The position numbers and the translations under genes are program-made. Below the pieces are notes generated by a model, which saw nothing but the letters and a program-made list of their open reading frames with translations, had not been told where the DNA came from and searched no databases. This document shows, in pieces, positions 17,919-26,273 of a stretch of 64,000 nucleotides of DNA; the first letter of the stretch is position 1, and each line of letters begins with the position of its first letter. This DNA is from UBA6623 sp965238125 (GTDB lineage: Bacteria > Acidobacteriota > Terriglobia > Bryobacterales > UBA6623): the NCBI GenBank assembly GCA_965238125.1, contig OZ250179.1, forward strand, positions 3,968,001-4,032,000. The letters run 5' to 3'.

Positions 17919-18713
17919 TTGAAACGCCGCCAAGATGGCGTTGTGAACAAGACCATCAAGAATGAATTGGGCCTCTTGCATCGTGCCTTCAACGTGGGTC
18001 GTGAGCACAGTCCGCCACGTATTGCACAGATCCCTACTTTCCCTAGGCTCAAAGCAGGGCCACCGCGCACGGGGTTCTACGAGCACGACGAATTTCTCGC
18101 AATGCGGTCAGAGTTGCCCGAACATTTGAAGCCTGTCATCAGCTTCGCCTACCACACGGGCTGTCGCAGGGGCGAAATCTTAGGCCTGCGATGGGAGCAG
18201 GTCGATTTTGTGGGAAAAGTGGTGCGACTGAATCCTGGCGAAACGAAGAACGACGAGGGACGCGTCATTCCTCTGGCCGGTGAACTGCTGGAAATGCTCA
18301 TGATGCAACGCCAGATCCGCGACCAGCGGTGGCCCGAATGTCCCTGGGTGTTCTTCCGGTACGGGAAACGGATCAAGGATTTCCGGGGGGCTTGGGAGGA
18401 GGCCAGTAAAAGGGCTGCCGAAACGCAACCCGGCCTGTGGAACTCGGAACGCGGTAAGCCTACGAAGTTGTTCCATGATCTTCGCCGCACCGGTGCCCGA
18501 AACTTGGTACGTGCTGGAGTGCCCGAGCGGGTTGTCATGGCGATCGGCGGATGGAAGACGCGCAGTGTGTTTGATCGCTACAATATAGTCTCAGAACGTG
18601 ATTTGCACGATGCCGCTCGGAAGCTGGAATCGCATCTCGCCGAAGTTGAAAAGGCACATGACAAGGCAACTTCAAGGCAACTTTCCGATTCTGGCGGTAT
18701 TCGGCCCTCGTAA
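17919..18713 (+). pseudogene. Tyrosine recombinase (phage-type integrase), N-terminus lost
   Basis: The frame enters directly from the IS1380 end, so the natural start is missing. About 260 codons remain. They contain the end of the arm/core-binding region and a full catalytic domain: Arg in HTGCRRGEILGLRWEQVD, the HxxR block FHDLRRTGARNLV, Trp at the next conserved position in IGGWKTRSVFDRY, and nucleophile Tyr in DRYNIVSERD. It ends 18 bp before a tRNA-Leu gene, the classical integration position. It is thus the relic of an integrated element. Confidence 0.85.
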
Positions 18714-18731
18714 GTCATGGATTTTAAACAC

Positions 18732-18821
18732 GCGCAAGTGGCGGAATTGGCAGACGCGCTAGGTTCAGGTCCTAGTGGGGCTTTAAACCCCGTGGAGGTT
18801 CAAGTCCTCTCTTGCGCACCA
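18732..18821 (+). tRNA. tRNA-Leu (anticodon CAG)
   Basis: Acceptor stem GCGCAAG pairs with CTTGCGC at 18811-18817. The anticodon stem CTAGG/CCTAG encloses loop TTCAGGT, giving anticodon CAG. A long variable arm (GGGGCTTTAAACCCC) follows, and the T-loop reads GGTTCAAGTCC. The 3' CCA is encoded. The 90-base length and variable arm are right for leucine. An integrase relic lies immediately upstream. Confidence 0.96.
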
Positions 18822-19026
18822 TCACCTCTTCCCAACACCGCAGCCTGATTTCGGCCCAAGCAAGCTGGCGGCCCGTCTCATTCCGGCCTTTGGTCGGGGG
18901 CTTTCGTCTGGGCGTTAGTCCGGCTCTGGGGCCCGGACAAGGCGGCGCTGCCCTCTGATACCGCGTCGCGGAAATTGCGGCCCGCTTTGCTACACTGCAA
19001 ATCTTCGATCCCTGAAAGGACTGCCC

Positions 19027-20037
19027 ATGGACACCGTAAACCGTCAAATCCTGCTCGCCTCGCGCCCCGTAGGCGTTCCGAAAGAATCGGATTTTCGGTT
19101 AGCCGAGAGCCCCGTCGGTGTGCCCGACGAGGGCGAATGCCTCGTGCGAGGGGCGTATCTCTCGGTGGATCCCTATATGCGCGGAAGGCTGCGTGATCGT
19201 AAGTCTTACGCGCCGCCCGTGCAGGTCGGCGACGTGATGGTCGGCGGTGTGGCCGGGCGCGTAGTGGAATCGCGACACGCCGATTTTTCCGAAGGCGACG
19301 CCGTCGTTGGCAACCTCGGCTGGCAGGAGTACGCCGTCGCGCAAGGTTCTCACCTAACCAAAGTCCCCGCCGATACGCCGCTTTCCACCGCCGTGGGCGT
19401 GCTCGGCATGCCGGGGATGACGGCCTATTTCGGACTGTTGGATGTTTGCAATCCGCAACCGGGCGAAACCGTCGTTGTTTCAGGCGCCGCCGGCGCGGTC
19501 GGCTCGGCGGTCGGCCAGATCGCCAAGATCAAGGGCTGCCGCGCGGTGGGGATCGCCGGCACCGATCAGAAGGTGCGGCACATCGTCGAGGATCTGGGTT
19601 TCGACGCCGGGTTCAACTACAAGACAACGGATAATTACGTCGCCAAACTCCGTGAGCTGTGTCCCGACGGGATTGATTGCTATTTCGACAACGTGGGCGG
19701 CGAGATTACCGACGCCGTCTTTCCCGTACTCAACGTACGCGGGCGCATAGCGGTGTGCGGGCAGATTTCGCAATACAACCTGGAGGAAGTCGAAATGGGT
19801 CCTCGTTTCCTCTGGCATCTAATCACCAAGCAGGCGAAGATGCAAGGGTTCTTGGTGTTTGCCTACGCCGACCGTTACCACGAAGCCCTGCCGGAGATGA
19901 TCAAGTGGGTCGCCGACGGCCGACTGCGCTACCGTGAGCGCATTCTCGAAGGCATTGAGAATGCCCCCCGAGCTTTTATCGAGCTGCTTGGCGGCGAGAA
20001 CATCGGCAAGCAGCTTGTGCAATTGACCGAGGAGTAG
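19027..20037 (+). CDS. NADP-dependent oxidoreductase, zinc-free MDR superfamily (CurA/PTGR type)
   Basis: The 336-residue protein has the GroES-like N-terminal domain with LSVDPYMRGRL near residue 45, typical of prostaglandin/curcumin/2-alkenal reductases. The Rossmann nucleotide-binding loop is VVVSGAAGAVGSAVGQIAKI near residue 155. YFDNVGGEITDAV follows, and a late CGQISQYN block is also family-specific. No zinc ligands are present. The enzyme would reduce activated C=C bonds with NADPH in the cytoplasm. A GAAAGGA site precedes ATG 19027. It is monocistronic. Confidence 0.92.
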   Translation: MDTVNRQILLASRPVGVPKESDFRLAESPVGVPDEGECLVRGAYLSVDPYMRGRLRDRKSYAPPVQVGDVMVGGVAGRVVESRHADFSEGDAVVGNLGWQEYAVAQGSHLTKVPADTPLSTAVGVLGMPGMTAYFGLLDVCNPQPGETVVVSGAAGAVGSAVGQIAKIKGCRAVGIAGTDQKVRHIVEDLGFDAGFNYKTTDNYVAKLRELCPDGIDCYFDNVGGEITDAVFPVLNVRGRIAVCGQISQYNLEEVEMGPRFLWHLITKQAKMQGFLVFAYADRYHEALPEMIKWVADGRLRYRERILEGIENAPRAFIELLGGENIGKQLVQLTEE

Positions 20038-20370
20038 AGGGCGGATTCTTCGCGACTGTCCTGTTTCGAACCCCTATCGCTTGGATCGAGGCTTGGGGTA
20101 CTTAGCACTCCATGTGCCGGGACCGACGGGAGTGTCGGCGCTGACGTTTAACGTGGCGACGTAACTATTCTCGGTGTCATAGCGCTCGTTCGCGGCGTTG
20201 CGATAGGCGTTCAGACCAAAGTGCAGACTCGCGCCAGCGGCGAAGTTCTTAATCGTCAACTTGTACCCGCCTCCATCGGCCCGGTTCACAACCATCACGA
20301 TATTTTCCCAGGGCTGTGTGGAGTGATTGGTGACCAGCAACCGGTCGCCGATCGGCCCGGCGGACATTTC

Positions 20371-21958
20371 TAGGAGTCTGTCCGAGTAACAACTTGGCAC
20401 AGTTCCGGCAGGGCGGGAGATTCGGGCGCCGAGGTCAGCGACGCACGGGCGCGGAAGGCTCGTCGACCGCCGGGCGCCACAAACAAACCGCGCGGGCCGC
20501 CCAAAACGGCTTCCAGAGCCCTCCATGCGCCTCGCCGGCGCCCCCTTCCCGGTTTTTCTCCATCACGCTCCGCCACACAGCCCGTGCATCTTCAAAATAT
20601 TGTGCGTCAAGCACACCAAGGCCCACTCGCCCCGCACTTTCTTCAACCCCCGCAACAAAAATTGACGAATCCCGCGGGCTTGTTTAATCTGTCCGAATAT
20701 CGGCTCCACGATCCCTTTGCGTTGCGCGTACATCTTCGCTCCCGCTTTCGTCCGTAACTTGCGCTCCATCCGCTCGACTCGCGTGAGGTGGCTCGGGATC
20801 CGCCCCCGCGGCGGCGACGCCCGTTGTCCGCGCCGGTGTCTCTGGGCGGCAATATACGCTTCGATCTTTTGCTCAGGCTTCTCGGGCGCTTCCAACGATT
20901 CCAAGTTCTTCTCCGAACAATAGCCGCTGTCGGCCAACACTTCGTCGGGCCGTTGCCCCGACTGCCGCTCGACCGCTTCCACCAACGGCGCCAGTTGCTC
21001 TTTGTCGTTCGCCGCCTCGGTCAGCGTCTGCCCGACAATCAATTGCGCCACGCTCTCGACCGCCGCCTGTGCGTTGTAGCCCTGCACGAACCCGTCGCCG
21101 CTTTTCATAATGCGCGACTCCGGATCGGTGAAATTGTATTGATCTTTGTCGCGCGGTTCGGCTTGCCGCGCCAGCTCGTCACAGCGACCCGCGGCGGCGG
21201 CTTGCTGTTGCGCCCGTTGCTTCGCTCGTTGCTCCAGCGCCTGCTTGGCTTGGCGAATCTTCTCCAGCCGCGTCTGCCGGCGTTGCAACTCCTCGGGCAA
21301 TTCGTCGCCCGGCTTCTCGGCCCCGTAGCGCGCGTCCTCCGCCGCGTCGACTGCTTCGGCTTCGGCCAACATTTGCTTCACCTCGGCCGCCAACTGTGGC
21401 TCGCTGTGCTGGATCCGCCCGTAACTCATGGCCTTGTGCTTGGAGGCGTTGGCCTTCATCTTCGTGCCGTCGAGCGCCACCCGACCCAGCTTCATCGCCC
21501 CGCTCTCGAGCGCCACCCGCAACACTTGTTGGAACAGCCCCTCGAGGGCTTCCAGGTGGATCTTGCGAAAATCCGAGATCGTGCGGAAGTCGGGCTGGTT
21601 GCCGGCCGCCAACACGCGAAAGGCTACGTCCTCGACCAGCCGCCGGGCGATCCGGCGCGAGGAGCGCACGCCCAGGCAATAGCCGTAGAGCAGCAGTTTG
21701 ACCATCAGCCGCGGATGATAAGGCGGCTGCCCGCGCTGCTCCCTTTCATAGACCTTCTCGATGGCCGACAAATCCAGTTGATCAACGAGGTCGTTGACGA
21801 AATAGACGAGGTGGTTTTCGGGCAGCCAATCCTGCAAACTGGGAGGCAGCAGCAGTTTCTGCTCGGGAAGGTAGGCCCGGTAGGTTTTGCCCATAAACCA
21901 TTATCCCCCACTTTTGTTTTTTCTCCAAGAAGATAATGAATACTCGGACAGACTCCTA
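20371..21958 (-). mobile_element. IS1182-family insertion sequence
   Basis: An 18-bp perfect inverted repeat, TAGGAGTCTGTCCGAGTA, bounds the element at 20371-20388 and 21941-21958. The outer TA of each end probably represents the target, because retaining a single TA restores the host frame. The element is about 1.59 kb. IS630 copy C is inserted exactly in its right terminal TA. Confidence 0.88.
20563..21894 (-). CDS. IS1182-family transposase
   Basis: The 443-residue protein has the DUF772 N-terminal domain (PPYHPRLMVKLLLYGYCLGV and SRRIARRLVEDVAFRVLA). The DDE domain follows, with LGRVALDGTKMKANASKHKA around the first Asp and VLADSGYCSEKNLE around the second. The C-terminal block RKGIVEPIFGQIKQARGIRQ contains the catalytic Glu. 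The order and length are standard for IS1182. It appears intact. Confidence 0.92.
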   Translation of the reverse strand: MGKTYRAYLPEQKLLLPPSLQDWLPENHLVYFVNDLVDQLDLSAIEKVYEREQRGQPPYHPRLMVKLLLYGYCLGVRSSRRIARRLVEDVAFRVLAAGNQPDFRTISDFRKIHLEALEGLFQQVLRVALESGAMKLGRVALDGTKMKANASKHKAMSYGRIQHSEPQLAAEVKQMLAEAEAVDAAEDARYGAEKPGDELPEELQRRQTRLEKIRQAKQALEQRAKQRAQQQAAAAGRCDELARQAEPRDKDQYNFTDPESRIMKSGDGFVQGYNAQAAVESVAQLIVGQTLTEAANDKEQLAPLVEAVERQSGQRPDEVLADSGYCSEKNLESLEAPEKPEQKIEAYIAAQRHRRGQRASPPRGRIPSHLTRVERMERKLRTKAGAKMYAQRKGIVEPIFGQIKQARGIRQFLLRGLKKVRGEWALVCLTHNILKMHGLCGGA

Positions 21959-23054
21959 TTGAGTCTCGCAAAATAACATGACACCTTTTGAGGATGCCGT
22001 ACGTAGTTCTATGTATGGGAACACCAAAAGGAAAGCGCCGCGATTTCGAAGCGCTGGAGAAACGCCGCTTCGAGGCGATGCGCCAGCTCGATCAAGGACT
22101 CAATCAGTCCGAAACCGCCCGGCGGCTCAAAGTCGCCCGACAAACCGTCAGTGAGTGGCGGCGACGCTACCGCGCGCAAGGCGAGGCCGGGCTCCGCGCC
22201 ACCGGCCGCGCCGGCCGCAAGCCGCTGTTGGACGCCACGCAACTCGAACGCCTCGAGACCCTGCTACTCGAAGGCCCCGAGGCGCACGGCTTCCCAACGC
22301 CGTTGTGGACCTGTCCGCGCGTGGTGCGTCTGATCCAAGACGAGTTCGGCGTGCGCTATCACGAAGGCCATGTGTGGAAAATCCTGCGGGCGCTCGACTG
22401 GAGCCCGCAACGGCCCGTCGGCCAAGCGCGCGAGCGCAACGAGCAGGACATCCGCGAGTGGAAGCGCAACCAGTGGCCCGCCATTAAAAAAAAGCCCAAA
22501 CACAAGGTCGCACGATCGTCTTCATCGACGAAAGCGGATTGAGCCAGAAGCCGCATCGCTGCCGCACCTGGGCGCCGCGCGGGCAGACGCCGCTGCTGGA
22601 GTTCAACTTCAACTGGAAAAAGCTTTCCGTTTCGGCCGGGCTGACGTTGCGCAACTTCTACTTCCGGCTCTATCCCGGCGCGATCGGCCAACTCGAAGTC
22701 ATCGACTTCCTGAAGGCTTTGGTCCGTCACATTGACGGCCCGTTGTTGATCGTCTGGGACCGCCTGCCGGCGCACCGCAGCCGGATGGTGCAAGAGTTCA
22801 TCGAACTGTCGGAAGGTCACATCGTGACCGCGTATTTGCCGGCTTATGCGCCGGAGTTGAATCCGGTGGAATACATCTGGGCGTACTGGAAGCAGCACGA
22901 GTTGCCCAATGTGTGTCCGAAGGACTATTGGGAGTTGGACGAGCGAGCCCGCAAGGCGCTGCGGCGCATGCGCCGCAAACCCCGTTTGATCACCGCCTTT
23001 TGGAAACAGTCTTCTCTTGCTCTCGACTGACAGGGTATTATGCGAAACTCAATA
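21957..23054 (+). mobile_element. IS630-family insertion sequence, copy C
   Basis: TA at 21957-21958 and TA at 23053-23054 flank inverted repeats TTGAGTCTCGCAAAATAACA and (complement) TTGAGTTTCGCATAATACCC. It is diverged from copies A and B, especially in the N-terminal coding part, so it is a separate lineage of the same IS group. It landed on the terminal TA of the IS1182 element. Confidence 0.9.
22015..23030 (+). CDS. IS630-family transposase, -1 frameshift
   Basis: Frame one runs from ATG 22015 (MGTPKGKRRDFEALEKRRFE) to a stop at 22542, with the helix-turn-helix NQSETARRLKVARQTVSEW. Frame two gives FIDESG, VWDRLPAHRS and NPVEYIW and ends at 23030. The slippery run A8G is at 22486-22494. 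Fusion yields about 339 residues with all three catalytic acids. Confidence 0.88.
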
Positions 23055-23184
23055 GGTGAACGTTCCGGAGAGGCCGTTTGTTCTTTCCGGCCTCGTCGTC
23101 AACCGTGGGCACCGGAATGCAGCCCGCGGCAAGAAGTAAAAGAACACAGAGTGAGAGGAATCCGGGTGGGACTTTCTTCGGCAT

Positions 23185-23513
23185 GCTGGAACCCTTCGTT
23201 CGCTTTAGCGACCACTCCGAACGCCTCGCCATCATAGAGAGTCCGGGGGTAATTCCTGCTGCGCGAGATGAACCGAGACGGGTACCTCAGCTCCGGGTGA
23301 ATATTCCATCCATATCGCGCCGGGAGATTGTTTGCCAATAAAACCAGGTGGCCTGCCTCAGGCTACCATTTATCTCGGAACCGCAACAAGACCGCCCGAC
23401 CGGCTTTTCCACGCGAAATACCTTAGGACAGGCGCGGGAGTACTTGTTTGAGAAAACGGGATCGACGTGCGGCCTCGGGGCACCCCGAAGCCCCGGGGAA
23501 TGAGATCGGGATG
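23185..23513. other. Intergenic region with no recognised gene
   Basis: No coding sequence is supported. It should contain the promoter of the interrupted lipoprotein gene and the 3' region of the repeat-protein operon. A GC-rich inverted repeat, GGGGCaCCCCgaaGCCCCGGGG, lies near 23478-23500 but has no clear T-run, so it is not called a terminator. Confidence 0.4.
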
Positions 23514-24686
23514 CTACGACAACGCGTTGACAAGAGCCCGCAGGGCGAGCCCTGTCGCGATGAGGGGATCGTCCTCTTTGACGAGGTTCTCGGGGTTTGC
23601 GAAAGAGCCGTCGGGTCGCTGCACGGCCGCAAGCGCGTCCGCTGTGGAGAGAGCCGGCAAGAGCCCAAGGCGACGAAGAGCCGCGCCGCTGACCGCGGCA
23701 TAGTAATACCAAAGGCCGCGCCGCCAACGATGGTGCGTAGGTTTGGGAAACCCCGGAGCTTGATCGGGAAGATGGTGCGCCGATAGCCATTCGGCGGCGG
23801 CTTGAACGCTCGGGTGATCGGTTTCGCGCCCGAGAGCGAGTAGCGATAAGATGCCGTCCGCCGTCGCGGTTCCGTAGCTCTCGAATCCCGTCTCCCCTTC
23901 TCCGGCTTTGTTGGCATCGAAGATGACCGTCGAAAAATGGAAGCCGCCGTCGACGGCGGACGCATTGCCGAAGTGGTGGCACCGATTCACGAATACCGCC
24001 GCTTTTCGGAACGCGGATCGGTTCGTGGAAGCCGACACACGATCAGACTCAGCGCCGGTCGTAGTGTCGGCGGCAGCCAAAGCTTGCAGAACATGACGCG
24101 TCATCGACAGATCGACGTGGCCGGTTGCGGGAGGAGTGCGCCGGTCACCGCCCATGCCCCACGCCCCGTAGACCGGATGATCCTCGCCCCAACTGTTTTG
24201 CTCGGTGAATTGTTGACCGCGTAGGTAGTCCGTCATGGAGCTGACCCAGGCGTCGCGTGCCGGGCGCCCGAGGCGCCGCAGCGCTGCTACCGTCAGGGCG
24301 GTCGCGTAGTTGGGGTAGTCCGGCAACAGCGGATCGCTTCGACCTACCGCGCCCTCGCTATCAGTGTGGTCGGCGAGAAATTCGACAGCGCGTCGTCGTC
24401 CGCGGGATGCAGGTTCGTAGAGCTTTTCGGGAACCTCTGTCAGCGCGTCGAGCAGGAACGCCGTCATGGACTGTCCCGAAGCAAGCAGACCATAGGTGCG
24501 GCTATGCCAACCCCCGTCGTCGGCTTGAAGGCTCCAGAGATATCGGGCGGCCGACCGCGCGGCGCCCTCGCGGGCAAAGATCGGGTCCGAGCGGCCCGGC
24601 AACCCGGAGCATCCGAGGGCGGCGGCCGCCGGCAACGCGAGGAAATCGCGCCGAGTAAACAGAGCCGAATCGGCATTATTGTTCAT
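23514..24686 (-). CDS. Exported prenyltransferase/squalene-oxidase-repeat protein
   Basis: The 390-residue protein starts with a Tat-like or lipoprotein leader (TRRDFLALPAAAALGCSG: twin Arg followed by a lipobox-like LGCS). The body carries several alpha/alpha-barrel repeats of the squalene cyclase/prenyltransferase superfamily, for example SLQADDGGWHSRTYG near residue 53 and AAVQRPDGSFANPENLVKED near 355. The catalytic Asp-rich DxDD motif of true triterpene cyclases is not seen, so enzymatic function is unproven. It follows the related upstream gene by about 80 bp on the same strand. Both are probably cotranscribed and act outside the inner membrane. Confidence 0.8.
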   Translation of the reverse strand: MNNNADSALFTRRDFLALPAAAALGCSGLPGRSDPIFAREGAARSAARYLWSLQADDGGWHSRTYGLLASGQSMTAFLLDALTEVPEKLYEPASRGRRRAVEFLADHTDSEGAVGRSDPLLPDYPNYATALTVAALRRLGRPARDAWVSSMTDYLRGQQFTEQNSWGEDHPVYGAWGMGGDRRTPPATGHVDLSMTRHVLQALAAADTTTGAESDRVSASTNRSAFRKAAVFVNRCHHFGNASAVDGGFHFSTVIFDANKAGEGETGFESYGTATADGILSLLALGRETDHPSVQAAAEWLSAHHLPDQAPGFPKPTHHRWRRGLWYYYAAVSGAALRRLGLLPALSTADALAAVQRPDGSFANPENLVKEDDPLIATGLALRALVNALS

Positions 24687-24767
24687 CGGAGTCAGCTTCC
24701 GTGGACCCGCATATCGGCGAAGTCCCGCTCTCCGTCGTACGGAGAGCGGGTAAATCGCGGAGCACCG

Positions 24768-26030
24768 CTAGATATCTTCGGCGGATGTCTCCTCGTCGAC
24801 CAGCAACGTAAGAACCGCGGCGCCGGTGACGGCGACACGGCCCGTGATGCAATGGTGGCCCGCCCAGCTTCCTTCCTCGTTCTGGAGGCGAACAAGCGTG
24901 GGTTTGATCTGGTCGTTCCAGTCCCGCCACTCCTTGCCGCCCGTACGGCGAAGGCTGTCGCTGATGTTGAGGTAGGAAAAGAACTCCTCGCCGCCATACG
25001 AGCCGAAACCGCGCACAAAGCGCCCGGAAGCCAGTTGCTTGGTCACAACGGCAATCTCGTCCTTGTTGGCCTCGCGGTCTTCCTCGGTACGGCTGAGTTG
25101 CTCGAGCATCTGCGCTCCCTTGTAAAGGGCGACGCCCGCGGAAGCCCCGTCGGCGACAATCTCCGCGGCAAATCGGCCTCCACCGCCCGCGACTCCTCGG
25201 CCTCCCGCCAAAGCGGGTGGAGCAGCCGGGTGGGCGCTGTTCTTGGTGTAATCATCGACCCGCGCCATTACTATTTCGCTGACATCGACCTTCTTGTCCT
25301 TGGCAATGGCCAGACTGCGCGAGGCCATGGAAGTTCCGAGAATCGGCGCCCAGCCGCCGGAGACATTCCAACTGCCGTCGTCTTGCTGGTTGTCTTCAAT
25401 CTTGCGAACACACTTTTCGAGCCCCGCGCGCACGCGGCGACTCAGCTTGGCGTCGTCGATCTCTCCATCGATCTCGGCCAATAGACGGGCCGACAGGAAA
25501 GTGGGAATGAAGGGTCCGAGTTTGCGCTGAATCTGGGTTCCAGTGACCGCCGTCACCGCCAGGCCTTCCTCGGGACTCGCTTCGATCCGGTCGAGGATGA
25601 ACTCCAAGCCTCGACGGACCGCCTTGCTCTGCCCGCCTTCGTTGGGCGTGTGGCCGGACTCGACCAACGCCAGCACGGCGATCGCGGTGTTCGCCACGTC
25701 ATTGCCGTTCGACTCAAGATTCTCCCCAACGCGAACAAAGGAAGTTCCTCCGCCGTCTTGTCCCCAACCGCCGTTGGCGCCTTGCACCGAAACCAGCCAC
25801 TGAATACCTTTATCCGCTGCTTGCTCAGGGGTAAGCTTGGGCGGGGGCAATTCATTAGGCGGAGTTTGCGGCGGATTCTTGGAGACCTCGCTGGTTTCGA
25901 TGACTTCGACAATCGTCTTGCCGGCATCGATCTTCCTGTCCGAGTCTCCTCGGACGGCATCGGTTGTGAGCCATAGGGCGCACAGCCCCATCGCGGCCGC
26001 GCCTGACGCGGCAATCCAAAATGATTTCAT
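24768..26030 (-). CDS. Exported prenyltransferase/squalene-oxidase-repeat protein, first of pair
   Basis: The 420-residue protein has a Sec signal (residues 1-28, AASGAAAMGLCALWLTTDAV), then a proline-rich linker (NPPQTPPNELPPPKLTPE, residues 52-69). Cyclase-type helical repeats follow: GIQWLVSVQGANGGWGQDGG near 75 and CVRKIEDNQQDDGSWNVSGG near 210, with a final LQNEEGSWAGHHCITGRV near 385. A glycine-rich loop, GGRGVAGGGG, interrupts the barrel. No cyclase catalytic motif is visible. The proline linker suggests attachment to or extension from the envelope. It is the promoter-proximal gene of the pair; function unknown. Confidence 0.8.
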   Translation of the reverse strand: MKSFWIAASGAAAMGLCALWLTTDAVRGDSDRKIDAGKTIVEVIETSEVSKNPPQTPPNELPPPKLTPEQAADKGIQWLVSVQGANGGWGQDGGGTSFVRVGENLESNGNDVANTAIAVLALVESGHTPNEGGQSKAVRRGLEFILDRIEASPEEGLAVTAVTGTQIQRKLGPFIPTFLSARLLAEIDGEIDDAKLSRRVRAGLEKCVRKIEDNQQDDGSWNVSGGWAPILGTSMASRSLAIAKDKKVDVSEIVMARVDDYTKNSAHPAAPPALAGGRGVAGGGGRFAAEIVADGASAGVALYKGAQMLEQLSRTEEDREANKDEIAVVTKQLASGRFVRGFGSYGGEEFFSYLNISDSLRRTGGKEWRDWNDQIKPTLVRLQNEEGSWAGHHCITGRVAVTGAAVLTLLVDEETSAEDI

Positions 26031-26273
26031 GATTCTACCTCCGGTTCTTTTCTTGTGGAATCGAACAGGAAGCGGCGCCGTTTCGCTGTTATCAGGGTAT
26101 GACGCGCGCGGGGCGCAATTCGTTTAGAAGCACGAAACAGTTCCGTGACAAATGTAACACCGTCGTTGGCGGCCGATAATTCCGGTCGCGCGGGAGCGTC
26201 TAACTCGTGATGGGACGCACAAATTGGGCACAAATTTACCCATCACCTCGACGGCGTGCGATACACTCTTGAA

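Larger units (their letters stand above)
20074..23184 (-). pseudogene. Small lipoprotein gene split by IS1182 and IS630 elements
   Basis: ATG at 23184 begins MPKKVPPGFLSLCVLLLLAA followed by GC, a lipoprotein signal with lipobox LAAGC. The frame reaches 23055 at the IS630 edge. It resumes at 20370 as EMSAGPIGDRLLVTNHSTQP and ends at 20074. Removing both elements and leaving one TA gives an unbroken frame (…RNVHL-EMSAG…) of 142 residues. The mature part is beta-rich with a pattern like small ligand-free immunoglobulin-type domains. Function unknown. In the present genome only a truncated, secreted N-terminus can be made. Confidence 0.8.
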
